Shown here: one piece after another, positions 43,748-51,514 of the stretch
Layout of the letters: every line of letters begins with the position of its first letter
Numbering within the stretch: the stretch's first letter is position 1
Source of the DNA: a virus
Direction: 5' to 3' (one strand)
Length of the DNA: 54,227 nucleotides
Virus record (IMG/VR): IMGVR_UViG_3300030118_005216
Span: 1 to 54,227 of that record
Program-made: the position numbers and the translations under genes
Notes under the pieces: model-generated
The model's input: the letters and a program-made list of their open reading frames with translations, nothing else
What the model was told of the DNA's origin: nothing
Database searches by the model: none

Positions 43748-44628
43748 GTGACGGAATCTTTGGGGTAATTTACGGCCCCTCAAAAACAGGAAAAAGCACA
43801 GCTACAGGTGCAGCCGGTGCAGGAGGCCTATTCCTTGCGCAGACCGGAGGACTCCTTCCCCTCAAGAACTTCTTGGGTTTGGAGAACATTAGGACTGCTA
43901 CACCTGCGGGTGTTGAGGATGCCGCACAAATGGTAGCTAATAACGCTGGCAAGTTTCCTACCATCGTTGTGGATGACTTCTCTTTGTTGGTCGAAGGAAC
44001 TGTGACAGACCTTGAGAAGAAACATTCTTTTGGTGATATGTGGCGTAAACTTCGCCAGCAAGTTTTGTTCATGCGGGATTCAGCCCGGTACGCTACATCA
44101 AAGGGAACACACGTTTTCTTTAACTGCCACCAAGTTCCGCCTAAGGTTTCTTCTGGGAAGCAGGTTCGTGGCGGACCTAAACTTCCCGGCCAGCTTCCAG
44201 AACAATTTTCAGCGTTCGCAGATATTGTTGCCCGTGCTGAGTATGAAGAAACAGCCGCTCCTTGGAAGTACCTACTTCGTACAGGCCCACACCCTGACTA
44301 CATTGCAGGCGACCGTCTTGGTGTCCTGCCTGACCCGGCCCCGATGAACCTCAGAGAAGCGCTAATCGCTGCCGGATATGATTTGCCCCGCCCGAAAGGA
44401 CTCGAGTGGATGGACAAGACTGCTGAAAGACTCGCAGACCTTGTACTTAAAAATGGTCTTGAAGAATGGAGGACCACACTTTCGGAAGCTGGGAAAAAAC
44501 TTGCAAGCAAACATGACTTGCGACACGTCCGCTGGGTTTTGCAGGATTCGCTGCACCGCGCGGTAATTAAAAACGCGGGAGAGAATATCCTTGACCGCAT
44601 GTTCATCGATGAACAGGAGCAATGGTAG
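43744..44628 (+). CDS. RecA-like ATPase of Sak4 type
   Basis: 294 aa. Walker A GPSKTGKST at residues 11-19, Walker B TIVVDDFSLLV near 80, and HVFFNCHQVPPK near 125 as the third RecA-like strand with polar end. These short single-domain ATPases anneal or pair DNA with an SSB partner, which is encoded next. CAACAGGA is 5 nt before the start, inside the HNH gene. Expected to work with the nuclease and SSB in phage recombination. Confidence 0.8.
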   Translation: MSDGIFGVIYGPSKTGKSTATGAAGAGGLFLAQTGGLLPLKNFLGLENIRTATPAGVEDAAQMVANNAGKFPTIVVDDFSLLVEGTVTDLEKKHSFGDMWRKLRQQVLFMRDSARYATSKGTHVFFNCHQVPPKVSSGKQVRGGPKLPGQLPEQFSAFADIVARAEYEETAAPWKYLLRTGPHPDYIAGDRLGVLPDPAPMNLREALIAAGYDLPRPKGLEWMDKTAERLADLVLKNGLEEWRTTLSEAGKKLASKHDLRHVRWVLQDSLHRAVIKNAGENILDRMFIDEQEQW

Positions 44629-44630
44629 TT

Positions 44631-45164
44631 ATGGAAAAATTGAGCATTGAACTTGATTTCACTGGTATTCAAGCAGCCTCTGGTGGTCTCGGATACCTCA
44701 AGGCTGGTCTTCATACTGGCACAATTTTGGAGTTTAACCACTTCGAAGATTCTGGTCGGCTTTACGCCTACTACATGACTGATGGTGTTCGCCATCGGGA
44801 TTCTTTCAACCTCACTTCTCCCAATGCCCTTCCATTCCTGAAGGCTATGTTGGAGAGTGCAGGTGTTCCTGCCAACAAGCTTGGTGGGAAGAGCAACATT
44901 CCGTTCCATAAGTTGGCCGGAAAGACCGTGTACTTTAACTACGTGCCACCAGAAATGGATAGCACCGGGAAGGCTGTCCAAGGTTCGTACCCTAAGTATA
45001 CTTACTACATCAAAGACCGGTATGCTCAGATGGCAGAAGCCACTGCTTTGAGTCCGCAAGATGTTGACGTAGCAGAAACGAATGGGGGCGGGGCTCCAGT
45101 TGCACAGGCAGCAAGTGCGGCTTCGGGTGATGACTTCGATTTTCTGCTCGGGTCTGACGACTAA
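44631..45164 (+). CDS. SSB-like single-strand DNA-binding protein
   Basis: 177 aa from ATG 44631; an ATG at 44622 lies only 2 nt from the AGGAG and is less likely. The N-terminal two thirds are OB-like beta sequence (GYLKAGLHTGTILEFNHFED; GKTVYFNYVPPEMD). An Ala/Gly-rich linker follows, then an acidic tip DDFDFLLGSDD, typical of SSBs that recruit partners. It lies directly after the Sak4-like gene, the normal pair. Confidence 0.82.
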   Translation: MEKLSIELDFTGIQAASGGLGYLKAGLHTGTILEFNHFEDSGRLYAYYMTDGVRHRDSFNLTSPNALPFLKAMLESAGVPANKLGGKSNIPFHKLAGKTVYFNYVPPEMDSTGKAVQGSYPKYTYYIKDRYAQMAEATALSPQDVDVAETNGGGAPVAQAASAASGDDFDFLLGSDD

Positions 45165-45181
45165 CAGATTGGAATACCACC

Positions 45182-45298
45182 ATGGCAGACGGTGGAAATA
45201 GTCTGCCTTCCTGTTGCGACCGTGGCGGGTCGGTCGAAAAAATACCCGCCCTTTTTTGCTATCGCTGCGCCGCTAAAGTCGGTTCTGCTAGGGGCTAA
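45182..45298 (+). CDS. possible 38-aa Cys-rich protein
   Basis: ATG 45182 to TAA 45298. The product has CC near residues 11-12 and CYRC near 26-29, which could form a zinc knuckle. Start signal is weak. The whole frame overlaps a terminator-like hairpin and two other stems, so the same bases may be purely regulatory. I list it with low confidence. Confidence 0.3.
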   Translation: MADGGNSLPSCCDRGGSVEKIPALFCYRCAAKVGSARG

Positions 45299-45324
45299 GC
45301 ATCCCCGTTGAGTGGCGATAGCAA
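45184..45324 (+). promoter_or_regulatory. three-hairpin structured leader before the polymerase gene
   Basis: Stem 1: GGCAGAC (45184-45190) / GTCTGCC (45201-45207). Stem 2: GGCGGGT (45224-45230) / ACCCGCC (45244-45250) with T6 right after, listed as a terminator. Stem 3: TTGCTATCGC (45256-45265) / GCGATAGCAA (45315-45324), whose first bases are the last bases of the T-run. Stem 3 ends 27 nt before GTG 45352. The arrangement could control read-through into the polymerase gene. Confidence 0.6.
45224..45257 (+). terminator. rho-independent terminator upstream of DNA polymerase
   Basis: 7-bp GC-rich perfect stem, 13-nt loop, then C and TTTTTT. It lies between SSB and polymerase genes, so it would partly uncouple them. 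Its T-run overlaps the next stem. Confidence 0.75.
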
Positions 45325-45351
45325 CCTTCTCCCTCTCTTGGATAAACCTCC

Positions 45352-47895
45352 GTGTCGATTTCTTGTGCCCAATGCAACCAGTGCTCCTTAGGGATTAAAC
45401 TCCGTAAGAACGATGAGTACGTGCCCGTCTTGGCGGAGTCTCACAAAACTGACCGATTGGTCATTATTGGAGATTTCCCCGGTACGCATGAGACTTCTGA
45501 AGGTCGTCCTTTTGTTGGCCCAAGTGGTCATGAGCTTCAAGCGGCTTTGGACAACGCGGGTATAGAACGCTCTGAATGTATTATCACTAATGCTATTGCA
45601 TGCCGCCCTCCCGGGAACCGGCTCGATACCTTTATGGTCCAGCATTCTCGGTCGAACAAAAAGAGAAAGACGAACAAAGAAGAACTCTTGCTGTCTCCCG
45701 CAGAGGCCTGTTCCGGTAGGCTCATGGAAGAGATACGAGGTTTCGATAAGATTATCTGCCTCGGGACAGAAGCTGCACGCGCTGTACGAGGTGGGAACGC
45801 TTCAATCATGTCTATGCGTGGGGCGTGTGAAGAAATAAAAATGCCTTGGGGTAAGGTCAAGATTGGCTACACGCTCCACCCTTCGTTCGTTCTTAGGTCT
45901 CCTAAATGGCAACCAGTATTTCAGCGTGACATACAAAAGGTAATTCGCTTCTTCAACGATGAGTTGAGTTGGCAAGACCCTGAAATATTCTTGCCCAAAA
46001 CTCTCAAGGAAGTTGTCCAAGGTTTCGAGCGCTTGGTAAACGATGACAGTCCAGTTGCCTACGATGTTGAGACCGATGCAAAGAACCCTCTTGATGCGCG
46101 ACTCCGTTGTATAGGATTCGCAAACACACGTTTTAGTATGGTCGTGCCTCTCCTAAGTATTGATGGTCGCAGCACTTTTTTCAGTGAGAGGGACCAAGCC
46201 AGTGTCAACACGATGCTTAGAATCTTTCTAGAGGATCCTCCTGTACCTCTCTTGGGCCACAACGCAGGGCAATATGATAGGCTCGTATGCGAAGAGAAAC
46301 TCGGAGTTACACCGAAACTATCCGTTGATACTCTTCTTCTACATCTTCTGGCCGACAATGAGATGCCCCATAACTTGGGGTTTGTGACCAGCTTTTACTC
46401 GGACTTCACTGAGGCTTGGAAAGCTAATCACACCGCTGTTGATGCACGCAGCGACTTAGAACTACACACATATTGCGCAAAGGACTGTGCGGTCACAGCT
46501 AAGGTTTCTAAGCCTCTTGCCCGTCAAGTTAAGGCTCATTCCCAGTGGGACTTGGTTTCTATTGAGCACCAGCTTCAGTGGGTAGGAACAGGGATGCAGC
46601 GTCTGGGAATGTTTGTAGACCAGAACAGGCTTCAAGAACACAAGAATGAGTTCCAGAAGAAACTGTCAGACAACAGGGCTCTCACAGAAAACCTCGGACC
46701 AGAAAACTTCAACCCAAATTCTACGCACCAGCTTCGAAGGCTAATCTTCTCTGATTGGAAACTCCCCCCCGTCAAGTACAACGACAAGACCGGAGACCCA
46801 AGCACTGATGACGATACTCTCCGTAAGATTCTAACTACGTACGACATTGATGAAGAGAAAAGAGAATTTATTCAAGCAATCCGAATGGTTAGGAGATACA
46901 CCAAACTCTTGAGCACATACATTCGACCGCTTGAGAGCGGCGAGTTGGTTCTGCCCGATGGACGTGTACACCCTTCGTACAACCGTCTTCCAGCAACGGG
47001 CCGATACTCGTCTAGTGCCCCGAATGCCCAAAACATACCCTTCTTTCTTAGAGATATTTTTGTACCAGAACCGGGTCACGTTTTCGTCGGTGCCGATGCA
47101 GACCAGTTGGAGCTTCGGTACATCGCAGAAGAGTCGGGCGCTGACAGGCTTATTGAGATTATCAACACGGGTTTGGACCCACACAACGAGACGATGGAGA
47201 TTGTATATGGCAAAGGGATATGGGACTTGGAGGGAGCGCCAGAGGAAAGAACTCAGAAAGGTAAAGGAACATTCAAGTCTACTAGAGGCGTTACCAAGAA
47301 TGTCCGATACGCTTGGCAATACGCAGCGAGTGTCCCCACAATCCACGAGCAAGTCATCAGTGTCGAAGATGAGGCGGGTAGTCTCATTTACTCACACCTG
47401 ACCCACAGAGATATTCGCGATGTTGTACACGGGCTAAAACGCGCTGACCCTGAGATTCCTAAGTGGTGGGATTCAGTACGGAACCGTTACCGCAGAGAAG
47501 GTTTTATCGCTGATTCCCTTTGGGGTCGTCGCCGTTACTTCCGTGATGAAGAAAAGATTAACGAGTTGGTAAACCATCCTATCCAAACAGGTGGGGCTTC
47601 CATTATTCATGAAGCTATGCTCGAATTAGTTCTGGGTACCCCCGGCAAGGGGACCGTTTCCACACAGTCAACAGACGTGTCCATCCTTCTGCGGGGTGCC
47701 CTTCCTTTCAACTTTGAGGCCCGAACGGGTCTCGTAAACCAGTGCCACGATTCTCTCATGTTTGAGGTGCCCGAAGACAAGGGCGAAGAAGTGGCCGAAC
47801 TATTGCAAGCAGCAATGACCCGTAAGCGTCGTGAGGGAGCAAGACTCGTTTACACGGCGGAGGCGGAAGTGGGTCAAAGCTGGTTGGAGGTATGA
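45352..47895 (+). CDS. family-4 uracil-DNA glycosylase fused to family-A DNA polymerase
   Basis: 847 aa from GTG 45352. UDG-like part (1-205): CAQCNQC (Cys 5, 8, 11) with Cys 84 and 120 as likely Fe-S ligands, IIGDFPGTHETSEGRPFVG near 38-56, TNAIACRPPGNR near 79-90 and LHPSFVLR near 178. Exonuclease part: DVETD near 238, LLGHNAGQYDRL near 300, YCAKD near 375. Polymerase part: motif A VGADADQLELR (Asp 582), motif B R645-K649-Y653-Y657, motif C CHDSL (Asp 800). It replicates the phage genome; the UDG part may detect uracil. Bacillus phage SPO1 polymerase has a comparable fusion. Confidence 0.92.
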   Translation: MSISCAQCNQCSLGIKLRKNDEYVPVLAESHKTDRLVIIGDFPGTHETSEGRPFVGPSGHELQAALDNAGIERSECIITNAIACRPPGNRLDTFMVQHSRSNKKRKTNKEELLLSPAEACSGRLMEEIRGFDKIICLGTEAARAVRGGNASIMSMRGACEEIKMPWGKVKIGYTLHPSFVLRSPKWQPVFQRDIQKVIRFFNDELSWQDPEIFLPKTLKEVVQGFERLVNDDSPVAYDVETDAKNPLDARLRCIGFANTRFSMVVPLLSIDGRSTFFSERDQASVNTMLRIFLEDPPVPLLGHNAGQYDRLVCEEKLGVTPKLSVDTLLLHLLADNEMPHNLGFVTSFYSDFTEAWKANHTAVDARSDLELHTYCAKDCAVTAKVSKPLARQVKAHSQWDLVSIEHQLQWVGTGMQRLGMFVDQNRLQEHKNEFQKKLSDNRALTENLGPENFNPNSTHQLRRLIFSDWKLPPVKYNDKTGDPSTDDDTLRKILTTYDIDEEKREFIQAIRMVRRYTKLLSTYIRPLESGELVLPDGRVHPSYNRLPATGRYSSSAPNAQNIPFFLRDIFVPEPGHVFVGADADQLELRYIAEESGADRLIEIINTGLDPHNETMEIVYGKGIWDLEGAPEERTQKGKGTFKSTRGVTKNVRYAWQYAASVPTIHEQVISVEDEAGSLIYSHLTHRDIRDVVHGLKRADPEIPKWWDSVRNRYRREGFIADSLWGRRRYFRDEEKINELVNHPIQTGGASIIHEAMLELVLGTPGKGTVSTQSTDVSILLRGALPFNFEARTGLVNQCHDSLMFEVPEDKGEEVAELLQAAMTRKRREGARLVYTAEAEVGQSWLEV

Positions 47896-47896
47896 A

Positions 47897-48100
47897 GTGA
47901 GCTACACCCACAGAATATTTAACCTAAAAGATGCCCCCAAAGATGGGAGGTGTTGGAGACTGCTCATTTGTAGAGATGAGCCTCGCCCAAATTCTACCGT
48001 TCCAGACGCTACTGTCGTCTTTGTTGGAGATTACACTGCAAAGATTGGTGCAGAAAGAGCAGCTAAAAGACAACTGAAAAAACTGGTGGAGAAATTATGA
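47897..48100 (+). CDS. small protein after polymerase, unknown
   Basis: 67 aa from GTG 47897, preceded by GGAGG (7 nt). The ATG at 47831 would overlap the polymerase by 65 bases and is rejected. Compact alpha/beta (RIFNLKDAPKDGRCWRLLIC; VVFVGDYTAKIG) with a basic end. It overlaps the next ATG (ATGA). No family recognised. Confidence 0.65.
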   Translation: MSYTHRIFNLKDAPKDGRCWRLLICRDEPRPNSTVPDATVVFVGDYTAKIGAERAAKRQLKKLVEKL

Positions 48101-48549
48101 GAGTTTTTTACGCACACAGTTCTATGTGTAGTCCAGCCCAAGTGGTCGCTGAAACTAAGCTTCTTTCCAGTACAATGGATAGCAAGTTTGGTAAGAAGGC
48201 CCTCGTGAGGTCTGGGCGTTCCGATTATGAGAATCGTTTTCGCGGTGACTGGGAAGAATGGCAGCGCGGGGTCGTTACTCGCTCTAATGCGACTACAGGC
48301 CAAAAAGCTTATGACGTGTTCGTCGTAACCGGAGTGGACTGTGGAAGGGCTACTGCTAACATACTACGTCTTGCGCTTGAACATGGAAGACCCGTATTCT
48401 GGTGGAATGGACAAGAAGAAGCCGTCTTCAAAAAAGTGGCCCGTATTGAAGTCCATGATGAAGAAGATTGGTCGAGTGGGTGGGTGATTGTTTGCAAGGA
48501 GCGTAAGCCTAAGCAAATGCCTCTCCCCTTTGGTCCGGGAGAAGAGTGA
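48097..48549 (+). CDS. possible Rossmann/SLOG-like small protein
   Basis: 150 aa. MRVFYAHSSMCSPAQVVAET looks like a first strand plus helix, and YDVFVVTGVDCGRATAN followed by LALEHGRPVFWW like the later strands of nucleotide-sugar or deoxyribosyltransferase-type folds. The key catalytic residues cannot be assigned. The Pro-rich end KQMPLPFGPGEE may be a clamp-binding-like peptide. Coupled with both neighbours. Confidence 0.65.
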   Translation: MRVFYAHSSMCSPAQVVAETKLLSSTMDSKFGKKALVRSGRSDYENRFRGDWEEWQRGVVTRSNATTGQKAYDVFVVTGVDCGRATANILRLALEHGRPVFWWNGQEEAVFKKVARIEVHDEEDWSSGWVIVCKERKPKQMPLPFGPGEE

Positions 48550-48773
48550 TGAGCCACCAAATTCAATTGCAGATTCTTAGGTTGGACGGCTGGACTGATG
48601 AGAAGTTGTCAGTCGAGATAGGCGAAATGCTTGGGGGAGAAGGCCCAAGTACTCAGACTATCTACCGCTGGAGAACCGGAAAAACCCGACCCGCAAGGGT
48701 CTTTCAGGGCGTGTTGCAACGCCTTTACGACAACAACAACCCAAATGGAGCAGGCAATGGGAAAGATAATTAA
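48549..48773 (+). CDS. small HTH DNA-binding protein
   Basis: 74 aa from ATG 48549, which shares one base with the previous stop (TGATG). Helices LDGWTDEKLSVEIGEML and STQTIYRWRTGKTRPA form a helix-turn-helix of the Cro/XRE kind (PSTQTIYRWRTGKTRP is the recognition helix). It overlaps the next gene by 17 bases. Likely a regulator of phage transcription; possible targets are the palindromes in the control regions. Confidence 0.72.
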   Translation: MSHQIQLQILRLDGWTDEKLSVEIGEMLGGEGPSTQTIYRWRTGKTRPARVFQGVLQRLYDNNNPNGAGNGKDN

Positions 48774-50166
48774 AGTTACGAGCAACATCAAAAGCGTAGA
48801 CGGGAGGGCATGGTCTCAAGACTTGTCAGACCTAAACATTCTGATTGGCCCCAACGAAAGCGGCAAAAGCGCTATCGCAGAGGCTGTTCAGCTTGCCACG
48901 AGCGGCAGCGCGTACGGACTGTTCTTCCGTTCTGCCCAAGTAAAAGCGGGCAACCAACTCGGAAAACTCTCTTGCAGTGAAGAAGAGATATTCGCGGAAG
49001 TTGAGTACGAGGATGGCTCAACCAGTCGCTGGGAGATGAACAAGGGCGGTAGGCCCAAGAGAACAGGGGAGAAGACTACGATTCTTCCTGTTGCTGAACT
49101 CCGTGACGCATTGAGCGGCTCAGCAACAAGAGCACGGCACTTCTTTGGTCCCTTGCTTATTAAGGAGACTTTCTCACGAGAAAGCTTTGAGAAGCTTCTG
49201 CCCAACAAGGAAGTAGACCTCAGTCTCCCCCTTGAAAAGATTCTTCCAGACTACGGAAAAGACCTAACTGTTGGGGACGTCATCAAAGCCTACAAAGCTT
49301 GTGGCTCTTGGAAGAGAGACAGCAAATCCATGTCCAAGGCTTCAGACACAATCCTCAAGCAATTCAGTCTTGCAGAGCCAATGGACCATTCAAAAGAAAC
49401 ACAGCTTACTGATGATATGCAGTTGGCAGTAAAACTGGAGTGGCTCAAGAAGTTGTACAAAGAAGACGGCTTCACAGAAGAAGAGAAATCAGTCTTGGGC
49501 AAACTTGCACTGCATATCGCAGACCGGGACAAGCTGAAGGAACTCAAGGGTTCTGCTCAATACTTCGATGAGATTAGCGCTCTTTGGGTAAAGGGAACTC
49601 TTTATCGTCAGACACAAAGCGCAAGGAAGAAAGCTAAACGCGCTGAAGAGGATGCGAAGAGTTTTGAAACTCTTGAGCAGGCCCTCGACGTTGCGTTGAT
49701 GATGCTTCTCACGCCCGAAATCACGAAGTACTGTCGGAGGGTGAACAAGTTCTTGCCCAAGGGCGATAAGTTCGGTATCCGACACGACCTGAAGGGCTTC
49801 TCAATCTTCCTGAAAAGAGGGGACGTGGAGCACTATGCTCTTTCGGGAAGCACAGAAGCACGAGTTTTAGCAGCTATGGGAGCAGCGTTGTCTACTGATG
49901 ATAGTCCGACTGTTCTTGTTCTTGATGATAGAATGTGGGACGCGAAAACCCTAGCTAGAACTATGGAGAGGCTTGAACATTCCAGTGGTTTTCAGGCGAT
50001 CCTAATGTCTACGTTTAAGCCAAGAGGCAGGGCACGAGCCAAGTGGAACTATGTCGAAATCAGTCCGAAAGGCTATGATGTTGAGGATGAAGAAGTTCAA
50101 GAAGAAACTCAAATCCCACTTGAAGGAAATCCACTTGAGGAGGCAAACGAGTCGTATGGCAAGTAG
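48757..50166 (+). CDS. RecF/SMC-like ABC ATPase
   Basis: 469 aa from ATG 48757 (GGAG 6-7 nt upstream); the frame to 48631 is a shadow of the HTH gene. Walker A IGPNESGKSA near residues 29-38, coiled-coil-like middle (about 180-330), signature-like ALSGSTEARVLAAM near 365, Walker B TVLVLDDRMW near 388, and a switch-like QAILMST. The arrangement is that of small RecF/SbcC-type ATPases, which act at DNA ends or gaps. The short coiled coil distinguishes it from full SMC. Probably part of the recombination module. Confidence 0.83.
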   Translation: MGKIIKVTSNIKSVDGRAWSQDLSDLNILIGPNESGKSAIAEAVQLATSGSAYGLFFRSAQVKAGNQLGKLSCSEEEIFAEVEYEDGSTSRWEMNKGGRPKRTGEKTTILPVAELRDALSGSATRARHFFGPLLIKETFSRESFEKLLPNKEVDLSLPLEKILPDYGKDLTVGDVIKAYKACGSWKRDSKSMSKASDTILKQFSLAEPMDHSKETQLTDDMQLAVKLEWLKKLYKEDGFTEEEKSVLGKLALHIADRDKLKELKGSAQYFDEISALWVKGTLYRQTQSARKKAKRAEEDAKSFETLEQALDVALMMLLTPEITKYCRRVNKFLPKGDKFGIRHDLKGFSIFLKRGDVEHYALSGSTEARVLAAMGAALSTDDSPTVLVLDDRMWDAKTLARTMERLEHSSGFQAILMSTFKPRGRARAKWNYVEISPKGYDVEDEEVQEETQIPLEGNPLEEANESYGK

Positions 50167-50383
50167 TCTCATAGAAGAAGCCGTGAACCAAATGTCCTCT
50201 GAGATAAAGACAACAGTCGGATTGAGTCTTGTTTCTGACCCGGGATTCCTTAGTTTGTACGCTGGAGATGATTCCTTGATTGCCCGTGTGCCAGCTACTA
50301 TGGACCCAATGGATGATATTGACCTCATCCGTTCGGTCTGGTTCGCATCTTCAAGGGTCATGTCTAATGACACTTGGGACTAA
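50156..50383 (+). CDS. small acidic protein, last of the rightward unit
   Basis: 75 aa from ATG 50156 (AGGAGG about 12 nt upstream), overlapping the ATPase gene by 11 bases. Starts MASSLIEEAVNQMSSEIKTT and is acidic with an Asp-rich middle (MDPMDDIDLIRSVWFAS). No family recognised. Confidence 0.65.
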   Translation: MASSLIEEAVNQMSSEIKTTVGLSLVSDPGFLSLYAGDDSLIARVPATMDPMDDIDLIRSVWFASSRVMSNDTWD

Positions 50384-50394
50384 GCGGACATAAT

Positions 50395-50428
50395 GTGTCC
50401 GACACCCCAAGAACTACGCTGTTAAAAT
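50395..50428 (+). promoter_or_regulatory. promoter-like site with shared palindrome, driving candidate small RNA
   Basis: CCGACA (50399-50404), 18 nt, TAAAAT (50423-50428). GTGTCCGACAC (50395-50405) covers the -35-like box and is the same 11-mer as in the 42130 palindrome. Overlapping upstream is CGGACA-TAATG-TGTCCG (50385-50401). Transcription would begin near 50435. Confidence 0.5.
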
Positions 50429-50434
50429 AGAATC

Positions 50435-50645
50435 GTACGGCCATGCTTCGTACGCAGGGGAGGCTTTTGTTTGTTTACCTCCCCGAAACCGGCAGTCGCA
50501 ACGGTAAGCTCCTTCATGATCGTTGAAATGGGAGCATCCTCACCTCCACGCAGTCCTGTGGGAGCAGAAAGTATTGTGATAACAGGACAACCCGGCCTCC
50601 AACTCTTGCCTGAGAATCAAGAGTTGGGGGTCTTTACTTTTTCTC
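50435..50645 (+). ncRNA. candidate structured small RNA (about 210 nt)
   Basis: The convergent gap holds no credible gene but five stems in a row: CGTACG/CGTACG (50434-50439, 50449-50454), GGGGAGG/CCTCCCC (50457-50463, 50478-50484), GCTCC/GGAGC (50508-50512, 50531-50535), GTCCTGT/ACAGGAC (50553-50559, 50582-50588), CCAACTCTTG/CAAGAGTTGG (50599-50608, 50618-50627), then a T-rich tail. A promoter-like site lies before it. I infer an RNA; the stems could also simply be read-through blocks between convergent units. Confidence 0.5.
50599..50645 (+). terminator. intrinsic terminator at the convergent junction
   Basis: Perfect 10-bp stem with 9-nt loop, then GGG and a T-rich run TCTTTACTTTTTCTC. 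It stops the rightward unit just where the leftward unit's last gene ends (50634). The T-run is interrupted, so efficiency is uncertain. Confidence 0.7.
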
Positions 50646-50939
50646 TAGTAGTCGGTCTAACTTAGCCACAATATCGTTGTGTACTTTAGTCCGGGTAATC
50701 AAAAAGTCTTTTGACTGGCTGTCAGCCGTGTCTCGATATTCTTTTATGACGTTATCGTACCGCTCCCGCATTTTCTCTGAGCGAGAGTCGTACTCCCTAC
50801 GAATCTCATCTAACTGCTCTTGAAATCCTTCTACGAGTTTGTCTAGGCGTTTTTGCATAGCCATAAACTGGTAAATCAAAAAAGCAGCAAAAAGTCCAAG
50901 GTGCCCGCCTGAGAGGAGCGAGTCTAAAATAGCGTCCAT
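50634..50939 (-). CDS. membrane-anchored coiled-coil protein (lysis cluster)
   Basis: 101 aa. One transmembrane helix (LSGGHLGLFAAFLIYQFMAM, residues 8-27) then a long charged coiled coil to the end. It overlaps the endolysin-like stop by one base. Topology resembles an inner-membrane spanin or holin partner. It is the last gene of the leftward unit. Confidence 0.68.
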   Translation of the reverse strand: MDAILDSLLSGGHLGLFAAFLIYQFMAMQKRLDKLVEGFQEQLDEIRREYDSRSEKMRERYDNVIKEYRDTADSQSKDFLITRTKVHNDIVAKLDRLLEKK

Positions 50940-51514
50940 TAGAACTCCGGTTCATCGATTAGGCAGTAACTGAAAGAGTTACCCCACTTCTCCCTTGCTG
51001 CGTAGCAGATGCTCATGAACTCTTCGAAGTCTTTTTCATTAGAAAAAACCTGACAACCGGCTGACCACTTGTCTACTTGCGTAGAAGATTCTCCAGCTTT
51101 GTGAATATTGATCCCATAATAGCCTTCAGTAATAGACTGTACATCAAGGTCAATAACATCGTCTTTATTGCTATCACGGTAAACCTTGACCTTACCGTTC
51201 CTTTGGCAGAGGGCATCATACTTCCCTTGGTGTTTGTCAATCTTCCACACACTTCTGTATTGGCCGGGAACCAACACCGCCGTACCGTTTACGTTTGTAG
51301 GATTCTCAAGCCAGTACTTACCGGGCTCTGTAGTGCATTCCCAAGTTCGAGTAATCCACCCCTGTTCATCCCGAAACACAACGCAAATCCGGTCGTCAAA
51401 ACGATTCGGACTATGGTCACGGCTTCGAATACCAATAATATTAAGGTTGTACTTCCCTTCTTCGAAGACTGTGTGCCCTAAAGACTCCACGTAATCTAGA
51501 AGAAAGGGCCTCAC
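50939..51514 (-). CDS. YkuD-like cell-wall enzyme, candidate endolysin
   Basis: 191 aa from GTG 51514, which overlaps the upstream TGA (GTGA); the frame to 51766 swallows the 67-aa gene and is rejected. GINIHKAGESS, then WSAGCQVF, gives the His and Ser-x-Gly-Cys signature of L,D-transpeptidase-type folds (catalytic Cys near 158). VPGQYRSVWKIDKHQGKYDALCQ and KVKVYRDSNKDD form the body. No signal peptide, so it needs a holin for access. This fold often serves as phage endolysin or wall editor. Fold call is moderately sure; exact bond cut unknown. Confidence 0.72.
   Translation of the reverse strand: MRPFLLDYVESLGHTVFEEGKYNLNIIGIRSRDHSPNRFDDRICVVFRDEQGWITRTWECTTEPGKYWLENPTNVNGTAVLVPGQYRSVWKIDKHQGKYDALCQRNGKVKVYRDSNKDDVIDLDVQSITEGYYGINIHKAGESSTQVDKWSAGCQVFSNEKDFEEFMSICYAAREKWGNSFSYCLIDEPEF

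Noticed and set aside
44298-45059. 253-aa minus-strand frame under Sak4-like and SSB genes
   Set aside because: Shadow of two well-supported plus-strand genes; product shows no domain pattern.
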